Assembly (NCBI RefSeq): GCF_017310035.1
Contig: NZ_CP022296.1
Location: forward strand, 2,790,001 to 2,854,000
Source: Nocardioides sp. S5
GTDB lineage: Bacteria > Actinomycetota > Actinomycetes > Propionibacteriales > Nocardioidaceae
Reading direction: 5' to 3'
DNA: 64,000 bases
Shown in pieces: positions 58,919 to 64,000 of this stretch. Below the pieces are notes generated by a model, which was not told the DNA's origin, ran no database searches, and worked only from the letters and a program-made list of their open reading frames with translations. Position 1 is the stretch's first letter; each line of letters opens with the position of its first letter. Made by a program: the position numbers and the translations under genes.

Positions 58919-58924
58919 ACGGTA
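58919..58924 (-). promoter_or_regulatory. -10 box, inositol monophosphatase-like gene
   Basis: TACCGT (minus), 7 nt before the ATG. Confidence 0.45.
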
Positions 58925-58935
58925 GTGCGCAGGCG

Positions 58936-58941
58936 TACTGT
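58936..58941 (+). promoter_or_regulatory. Candidate -10 box for the 45-aa gene
   Basis: TACTGT, about 42 nt before ATG 58984, giving a leader containing the GAGGAG SD. Confidence 0.35.
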
Positions 58942-58983
58942 GGCAGGACGGAGCCAGTCAGGCTTCCGAATCGAGGAGCCCCG

Positions 58984-59121
58984 ATGAGCGACAAGTCGCC
59001 ACGGCAAGGCATGTCCAAGAAGTCCGGCAAGTCCATCAAGGAGAAGCGTGCCGACAAGCACGCGAAGGCGGCCGGGAAGAGCGGCGCCGACGAGACGTTC
59101 CTCCCTCCGAAGAAGAAGTGA
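58984..59121 (+). CDS. Small basic protein, 45 aa
   Basis: 45 residues, Lys-rich (about one in three residues Lys or Arg), Met-Ser-Asp start and a central SGKSIKEKRADKHAK run, ending in TFLPPKKK. Likely disordered and nucleic-acid- or ribosome-binding (inference). Strong GAGGAG SD 5 nt before the ATG. The TGA overlaps the GTG of the dehydrogenase gene (GTGA). I recognise it only as a short conserved actinobacterial type without function. Confidence 0.65.
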   Translation: MSDKSPRQGMSKKSGKSIKEKRADKHAKAAGKSGADETFLPPKKK

Positions 59122-60260
59122 GTCGGCTCAGCCTCGGCGTCATCGGCACGTCCGCCAAGGAGAACGAGCACCGCCTCCCGCTCCACCCCGACCACCTCTC
59201 GCGCCTCGCGCCCGAGGTGGCGGCACGCACCACGCTCGAGCACGGGTACGCCGCCCGCTTCGGCGTGGGCGACGACGAGCTCGCCCCGCTCGTGGCGGGC
59301 TTCGCTTCCCGCGAGGAGATCCTGCGCGACGCCGACGTCGTGGTGCTGCCCAAGCCGCAGCACGAGGACGTCGCGATGATGCGTCCCGGCCAGGTGCTGT
59401 GGGGGTGGCCGCACTGCGTGCAGGACGAACGGATGACGCAGCTCGCGATCGACCGCGAGCTGACGCTGATCGCCTTCGAGGCGATGAACCACTGGACGTC
59501 CGACGGCCACGTCGGCCTGCACGTCTTCCACAAGAACAACGAGCTCGCCGGCTACTGCTCGGTGCTCCAGGCCATGCAGCTCATCGGGATCACCGGCGAC
59601 TACGGGCGACGGCTCAGCGCGGTGGTGATCGGGTTCGGCGCCACGGCGCGCGGGGCCGTCACCGCCCTGAAGGCCCACGGCGTCGCCGACGTCGCGGTCC
59701 TGACCACGCGCGGGGTCGCGGCCGTCGGATCGCCGATCCACTCGGTGCGGATCCGCCAGTTCGACCACGACCCCGACACCCCGGGCGTCAGCCACGTGAT
59801 CACCGACCGCGGACGTGAGCCGCTGGCGGCGTACCTCGCGGAGAACGACATCGTCGTGAACTGCACACTGCAGGACACCGCGGCGCCGCTGACCTACCTG
59901 CGCACCGCGGACGTCGCGGCCTTCCGCCAGGGCAGCCTGGTCGTGGACGTGTCGTGCGACGAGGCGATGGGCTTCGAGTGGGCGGTGCCGACCACGTTCG
60001 ACGACCCGATGTTCACCGTCGGCGACCGGGTCCACTACTACGCGGTCGACCACAGCCCGTCGTACCTCTGGAGCTCGGCGACGTGGGAGAACAGCGAGGC
60101 GTTGCTGCCGTTCGTCGACACCGTGCTCGGTGGCCCCGGGGAGTGGGACGCCGACGAGACGATCCGCCGGGCCATCGAGGTCCGCGACGGGCGGGTCTGC
60201 AACCCCGCGATCCTGGCGTTCCAGGGACGGGGGCCCGAGCACCCCTACGCCGTAGCCTGA
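59118..60260 (+). CDS. N5-(carboxyethyl)ornithine synthase-like NAD(P) dehydrogenase
   Basis: 380-residue member of the alanine dehydrogenase/transhydrogenase superfamily. N-terminal LGVIGTSAKENEHRLPLHPDHLSRLAP and GYCSVLQAMQLIGITGDYG resemble carboxyethylornithine synthase, which reductively condenses pyruvate with ornithine or lysine. Rossmann loop VVIGFGATARGAVTALKAHG. Whether this enzyme uses amino acids in this host is unknown; an alanine dehydrogenase-like role is the alternative. Coupled to the 45-aa basic peptide. Confidence 0.8.
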   Translation: MSRLSLGVIGTSAKENEHRLPLHPDHLSRLAPEVAARTTLEHGYAARFGVGDDELAPLVAGFASREEILRDADVVVLPKPQHEDVAMMRPGQVLWGWPHCVQDERMTQLAIDRELTLIAFEAMNHWTSDGHVGLHVFHKNNELAGYCSVLQAMQLIGITGDYGRRLSAVVIGFGATARGAVTALKAHGVADVAVLTTRGVAAVGSPIHSVRIRQFDHDPDTPGVSHVITDRGREPLAAYLAENDIVVNCTLQDTAAPLTYLRTADVAAFRQGSLVVDVSCDEAMGFEWAVPTTFDDPMFTVGDRVHYYAVDHSPSYLWSSATWENSEALLPFVDTVLGGPGEWDADETIRRAIEVRDGRVCNPAILAFQGRGPEHPYAVA

Positions 60261-60754
60261 GCCCCGTCCCACGCGTCGGCGAGCAGCCGGCGCGTGTCGG
60301 CGAGCAGCTGCGGGAGGATCTTGGCGCCGCCGACGACGGTGATGAAGTTGGCGTCGCCGGTCCAGCGCGGGACCACGTGCTGGTGCAGGTGCTCCGAGAG
60401 CGACCCGCCGGCCGAGCGGCCGAGGTTGAGCCCGACGTTGAAGGACTGCGGCTGGCTCACCGCGCGGATCGCGCGCAGCGACTGCTGCGTCATCGCCATG
60501 AGCTCGAGCGACTCCTCGGGCGTGAGGTCGGCGAGGTCCGCGACGTGGCGGTAGGGCAGGACCATGAGGTGACCGGGGTTGTAGGGGTGCAGGTTGAGCA
60601 CGACGTACGTCGACTCGCCCCGCGCCACGACCAGCGACTCGTCGTCGGGGTGGGCGGGGATCGCGCAGAACGGGCAGCCCTCGTCGTCGACGGCCGAGCG
60701 GACGTAGGCCATCCGGTGGGGCGTCCAGATCCGCTCCAGCGCGTCGTCACTCAT
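60245..60754 (-). CDS. HIT-family nucleotide hydrolase/transferase
   Basis: 169-residue histidine-triad protein acting on nucleoside phosphates such as Ap4A. Triad HLHQHVVPRW at about 122-131 (His122, His124, His126), N-terminal zinc-like CPFC (27-30) and GHLMVLPYRHV. In mycobacteria this family sits beside pgsA1; here the two are separated by the carboxyethylornithine synthase-like unit. ATG 7 nt after TAGGAT. Confidence 0.92.
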   Translation of the reverse strand: MSDDALERIWTPHRMAYVRSAVDDEGCPFCAIPAHPDDESLVVARGESTYVVLNLHPYNPGHLMVLPYRHVADLADLTPEESLELMAMTQQSLRAIRAVSQPQSFNVGLNLGRSAGGSLSEHLHQHVVPRWTGDANFITVVGGAKILPQLLADTRRLLADAWDGAQATA

Positions 60755-60761
60755 GCCCGCG

Positions 60762-60771
60762 ATCCTAGGGT
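60762..60771. promoter_or_regulatory. Overlapping divergent -10 boxes, HIT and GNAT genes
   Basis: ATCCTAGGGT contains TAGGAT (minus, 7 nt to the HIT ATG) and TAGGGT (plus, 6 nt to GTG 60778), sharing two bases (60766-60767) within CCTAGG. Confidence 0.5.
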
Positions 60772-60777
60772 GGGCCC

Positions 60778-61254
60778 GTGACCTCGATCCGACCGGCCGT
60801 CGCCGCCGACATGGCCGCGGTCGCCGACCTGTGGCACGGGGGCTGGCACGACGGCCACGCCGGGCACGTGCCCGAGGGGCTCACCGCCGCCCGCACGCTG
60901 CCGGCCTTCCACGAGCGCACGCCCACCCGCGTCGCCGACACCACGGTGGCGGTCTCCGAGGACGGTGCGCTGCTCGGCTTCGTGATGGTGGTCGGCGACG
61001 AGGTGGAGCAGGTCTTCGTCGCGGCCGCTGCCCGCGGGACCGGGCTGGCCGACGTGCTGCTCGCCGAGGCGGAGCGCCAGGTGGCGACGAGTGGCCACGA
61101 GCTTGCGTGGCTGGCGGTGGTCGCGGGCAACGCGTGGGCGCGCCGCTTCTACGAGAGGTGCGGCTGGCGCGACCAGGGCGACCTGCCCTACGAGGTGACG
61201 GCCGGCGGGGAGACCTTCGTGTCGCCGTGCCGGAGGTACGTCAAGGCGGTGTGA
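60778..61254 (+). CDS. GNAT-family N-acetyltransferase
   Basis: 158 residues; acetyl-CoA loop in VFVAAAARGTGLADVLLAEAERQ (motif A) and NAWARRFYERCGWRDQGD (motif B). Substrate not predictable. GTG start directly downstream of TAGGGT, leaderless. Confidence 0.88.
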   Translation: MTSIRPAVAADMAAVADLWHGGWHDGHAGHVPEGLTAARTLPAFHERTPTRVADTTVAVSEDGALLGFVMVVGDEVEQVFVAAAARGTGLADVLLAEAERQVATSGHELAWLAVVAGNAWARRFYERCGWRDQGDLPYEVTAGGETFVSPCRRYVKAV

Positions 61255-61303
61255 GGTCGCCGCACGCGGTCAACGGGACGGTCGCCGCGCGCGTCGTACG
61301 TGC

Positions 61304-61876
61304 ATGGTGACGACGAGCCGCTGGGTGGTGGTCCTGCTCGTCCTGCTGTCAGCGTGCTCCACCGATCGGGCGCCGCCGCACCCGACCGTGAATGCCTCCT
61401 CGAGACCTGCGCCGACCGTCGCTGCGACCGTCGCGCCCGACCTCGGTCGCCTGGCGGAGCGGTTCGTCGCCCACGCCGCGGGCGGGTCCGCGTCGTTTCC
61501 CCACCGGGCGTCGGTGCGGCTGACGCTGGGCGGTGAGCCCGCGGCGTCCGTCGACGTCGCCTCGGCGCTCGCTGACGGTGGCCTGTGGACCGCGTGCCCG
61601 GAGGGCTGGGAGGGCTACGCCGCCACGTCGTGCCCGATCGATTTCCTCGGCCCGCTCAGGACAGCGCAGATGAACGGGACGCCCGTCGTGCACGAGGCGG
61701 CGTACGACGGCGTGACCTGCGCGCCGACACGCACCGGCGCGCTGCCCGTCGGTCGGCTCGTCGTGCTCAGGCCGGTGCCCGCGAACCGCGACTGCGCGCG
61801 GGACTTCGCGCTGGTGCTGGTCGCGGACGAACGGGGTCGCTTGCGCGCGATCGACCTCACGCTCTCCGCGCCCTGA
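61304..61876 (+). CDS. Putative lipoprotein of unknown function
   Basis: 190 residues: lipoprotein signal MVTTSRWVVVLLVLLSAC (Cys18), a Ser/Pro/Ala linker, then a domain with four Cys (CPEGWE, CPIDF, CAPTRTG, CARDF) that could form two disulfides. No recognised family. ATG 61304; no good SD. Confidence 0.55.
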   Translation: MVTTSRWVVVLLVLLSACSTDRAPPHPTVNASSRPAPTVAATVAPDLGRLAERFVAHAAGGSASFPHRASVRLTLGGEPAASVDVASALADGGLWTACPEGWEGYAATSCPIDFLGPLRTAQMNGTPVVHEAAYDGVTCAPTRTGALPVGRLVVLRPVPANRDCARDFALVLVADERGRLRAIDLTLSAP

Positions 61877-61904
61877 CCGGGGGCACCGAGGGCGGACACG
61901 TGAC

Positions 61905-61910
61905 TACCCT
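61905..61910 (+). promoter_or_regulatory. -10 box, phosphotransferase 61917
   Basis: TACCCT, 6 nt before the ATG. Confidence 0.45.
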
Positions 61911-61916
61911 CGCGAC

Positions 61917-62882
61917 ATGGTCACGGCAGTCGCGAGTCAGTGGTCCGACGAGGACGGTGGGGGTTCCTTCCACGCGATCGCCGGGGTCTTCGCGCTGGGC
62001 CGCCCCATTGCCGTGCGTCCCGTGACCGGAGGCCTGTCGAACGAGATGTGGAAGCTCGACACAGACACGGGAGCGTTCGCCGTCAAGGTCATGCGGGCCC
62101 ACGCTGAGGAGCCCGGGTTCCGCGACAACATCGAGAGGGCTCACCTCGTCGAGGCCGCGGCGTTCCGGAGCGGCGTTCCGTGCCCGGAGCCGATGCTCGC
62201 TGCTGGAGGCGACTGCCTAGCCGTTGTGGCTGGCGACCTCGTCAGGGTTCACCGGTGGGTGGAGGGACGACCGGTGCAGCCGTACGCCTGGCTCGAGGAG
62301 GTCGGTGAGCTCACTGCTCGGATTCACAACGTGTCCGACTCCTTCGACGACGTCCTTGACGACGAGCCCTGGGACGGCACTCGATGGGCCGGGCTCGCCG
62401 ACCACCCCGACCTGCCGTCCGCGCTGGCACACGGACTGAGCCGGGCAGCACCGCGCCTCGCCGCCCTCGAGGCCGCGACGGCAGCGCCAGGTGTGACGAC
62501 CCTCCACGCGAGCTCGCACGGCGACCTCGACCCGAAGAACACTCTGAGCGTCGGCGAGACCCTGATGGCGCTCGACTGGGACGCTGCGGGGCCACGACCT
62601 GTCATCCGGGAAGCGGCATCGGTGGCTCTCGACTGGAGCAACGGTCCGCGCGGGTTCCAGCGGGTCATCGCGGCGTACGGCCGTACCGCCGGAGTGTTCC
62701 CGCACGCCGAACCCTGGGTGCTCGGCGGCTGGGTCGCGGCGTGGGGAGGATGGCTCGCCCACAACGCCACCACGCGAGCCGATGACCCGCTGGGGCGCGG
62801 GGAGACGAAGCGGGCGTGTGATCGACTGCTGCGCCTGCACACCGATCTGGACGCCTACGTCGACGCGCTGCGGTTCGTCTGA
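61917..62882 (+). CDS. Phosphotransferase enzyme family protein (APH-like)
   Basis: 321-residue kinase fold. N-lobe VTGGLSNEMWKLDTDTGAFAVKVM (ATP-binding Lys), catalytic loop HASSHGDLDPKNTL with His201, Asp203 and Asn208, and Mg-binding LDWDAAGP (Asp220/222). Unlike the homologue at 17021-17836, the catalytic loop is canonical. Substrate unknown. Stands alone. Confidence 0.83.
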   Translation: MVTAVASQWSDEDGGGSFHAIAGVFALGRPIAVRPVTGGLSNEMWKLDTDTGAFAVKVMRAHAEEPGFRDNIERAHLVEAAAFRSGVPCPEPMLAAGGDCLAVVAGDLVRVHRWVEGRPVQPYAWLEEVGELTARIHNVSDSFDDVLDDEPWDGTRWAGLADHPDLPSALAHGLSRAAPRLAALEAATAAPGVTTLHASSHGDLDPKNTLSVGETLMALDWDAAGPRPVIREAASVALDWSNGPRGFQRVIAAYGRTAGVFPHAEPWVLGGWVAAWGGWLAHNATTRADDPLGRGETKRACDRLLRLHTDLDAYVDALRFV

Positions 62883-62961
62883 TCGCTCGCTGCAGGACGG
62901 TGAGCAGGTGCGGACGTGCCTGTGACCCCGCCTCCTACTGCTGGCGGGGTGCGGGGCGGGG

Positions 62962-63555
62962 TCATCTTCGGGGTGACGGGATCCGGGGTGGGCCTGGGTC
63001 GGGCGGATCGAGCGCGGTGGTGCCGGTGCGGTCGCGTCGGTAGCGGTGGCCGTGCGGTGAGGTCCACTCGAACACCCCGGGGGCGACCATGTCGTAGCGC
63101 CAGGCCGTGTGGGTCTTGAGGCGATGGTGGAACCGGCACAACGCGCCCAGGTTCTCGGTCTCCGTAGGCCCGGGCTGAGGTCGACCCTCCGCTTCGGCGT
63201 CGTGGTCGTACTCGATGACGTGGTCGACGTCGCAACCCCGGGCCGGTCGACCGCAGAACGGGAACACGCAGGTCCGGTCGCGGAGGACCACGCGCTCACG
63301 GATCCGGTCCGGGACCGCGTAACCCGGCGCGGACTTCTCCTGGTTGAGGTTGATGACCGGCTTGACCGTGACCTTCGTGCGCGAGTCGCCGCACCAGGAC
63401 TGGAGCTGCTCGAGCAGCAGAAGTCGCTGGCCCTCCTCGAGCCGCCCCGTCGGCCCGAACACCGTGGCGTCGCCGGACAGGCTGGCGTCGAAGTGGGCGT
63501 GGAGGACGACCTCCCGCGCGGTGGGGAGGTCGGGTCTCGATACAGGGAGGATGGG
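62962..63555 (-). pseudogene. DUF222/HNH endonuclease, C-terminal remnant
   Basis: About 197 codons remain of a DUF222-HNH nuclease-type gene. The HNH site is intact: CVFPFCGRPARGCDVDHVIEYDHDAE with LGALCRFHHRLK. The DUF222 N-terminal half is missing; homologous-looking sequence (REVVLHAHFDASLSG) ends near 63540 and the frame meets TAA at 63556-63558 with no start codon. The break coincides with the IS110-family left end. Confidence 0.78.
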
Positions 63556-63559
63556 TTAC

Positions 63560-63769
63560 CCGGTCGGGGTCTGACCTATCTCGATACTGGCGCTGCTTGG
63601 TGTGGCTGCCTTGAAGTGCGACGTGTCGGCCCCGGCAGGGCTTGTCTGTTCTGGTGGCCAGGCCGGGCGGGCGTGACCTCATAGGACCCTGAAGAAGTTC
63701 CCGTCGCTGTACTGTCCGCCCGACCTGGAAGGTCATCTTTCACACGATGGTGAAGGAGACATTTCCAGC
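63560..63769 (+). ncRNA. Candidate bridge-RNA region of the IS110 element
   Basis: Noncoding left end directly before the transposase ORF. IS110-group elements transcribe a bridge RNA of roughly 150-200 nt from this position to pair donor and target DNA. A small stem GACCT-GGA-AGGTC is visible at 63722-63734. The full fold cannot be established here. Confidence 0.3.
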
Positions 63770-64000
63770 ATGAGTGATGTGTCTGTTGAAGAACAAGTTC
63801 TTGATGGGGCCGGCGTGGTGGTGGGTGTTGACACCCACCAACTGGTCCATGTCGCGGCCGTGATCGACGCTCGTTTCGGCCGGCTGGCAGATCGTGAGTT
63901 CCCCGCGACCAGGGCTGGCTTTGGCGAACTGGTGTCGTGGGCCGCGACCTACGGTCCGGTCCTCGCGGTCGGAGTGGAGTCGACCGGTTCCTACGGTGCG
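63770..64000 (+). CDS. IS110-family transposase, N-terminal part
   Basis: First 77 residues of a DEDD transposase. Asp21 in VGVDTHQLVH and Glu70 in AVGVESTGSYG are the first two catalytic acids; their spacing of 49 equals D11/E60 in IS621. Good AAGGAGA SD. The frame is open through the window edge. Confidence 0.92.
   Translation, partial: MSDVSVEEQVLDGAGVVVGVDTHQLVHVAAVIDARFGRLADREFPATRAGFGELVSWAATYGPVLAVGVESTGSYGA

Larger units (their letters stand above)
63540..64000 (+). mobile_element. IS110-family insertion sequence, left part
   Basis: Begins near 63540 (exact edge unclear) where the HNH gene stops and runs past the window. Contains about 210 nt of noncoding left end and the first 77 codons of the transposase. 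The 9-mer TCTCGATAC occurs at 63535-63543 and 63579-63587, one of which may mark the boundary. Confidence 0.7.

Overview
The window is high-GC DNA from an actinobacterium, most likely Nocardioidaceae (Nocardioides-like). The evidence is the gene order alaS-ruvX-mltG-aroE-aroC-aroK-aroB-aroQ...efp-nusB and pdxS-pdxT-yebC-ruvCAB-yajC-apt-rel, a dual RelA/SpoT protein, a resuscitation-promoting factor, an ATP-dependent LigB-type ligase, abundant GTG starts, and many apparently leaderless genes with a TANNNT box 6-8 nt before the start codon. It is ordinary chromosome apart from two accessory spots. I see no tRNA, rRNA, CRISPR array or prophage.

Layout. 1-12.1 kb: tail of trmL, then mixed metabolic and cell-envelope genes (Rpf, aldehyde dehydrogenase, aldo/keto reductase, CHAP hydrolase, three overlapping micro-ORFs, an RTX-like secreted protein, amidase, malQ, HpcH/HpaI aldolase, a conserved hypothetical). 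12.1-16.0 kb: PaiB-like flavoprotein, LigB, TetR regulator, DUF1206 membrane protein. 16.0-31.7 kb: a long leftward translation/shikimate/cell-wall block, from two small genes through alaS, ruvX, mltG, aroE, a prepilin peptidase, aroC, aroK, aroB, a DUF402 gene and aroQ, later efp and nusB. Between aroQ and efp lie PhzF, CBS, two nucleotide-sugar-type dehydrogenases and a phosphotransferase.

31.7-41.4 kb: a peptide ABC transporter (oppC-oppA-oppB-oppD-oppF) upstream of rarA, with a second, closely similar binding protein downstream of rarA. OppD appears to have lost about 17 residues immediately after Walker A. 41.7-46.9 kb: aspS-hisS-metallohydrolase with overlapping ends, and a DUF349 protein in the other direction. 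47.0-54.7 kb: rel, apt, yajC (secD and secF, usually found here, are absent), ruvBAC under a LexA box, then a wHTH/nuclease-like gene bracketed by two copies of one long palindrome that splits ruvC from yebC.

54.7-62.9 kb: pdxT, serine hydrolase, pdxS, PI-phosphate-synthase-type pgsA, inositol monophosphatase-like gene, a 45-residue basic peptide coupled to a carboxyethylornithine-synthase-like dehydrogenase, HIT protein, acetyltransferase, lipoprotein, phosphotransferase. 62.96-64.0 kb: the C-terminal remnant of an HNH nuclease gene, abutting the left end of an IS110-family element whose transposase runs off the window. The roughly 210 nt before that transposase is the expected site of a bridge RNA.
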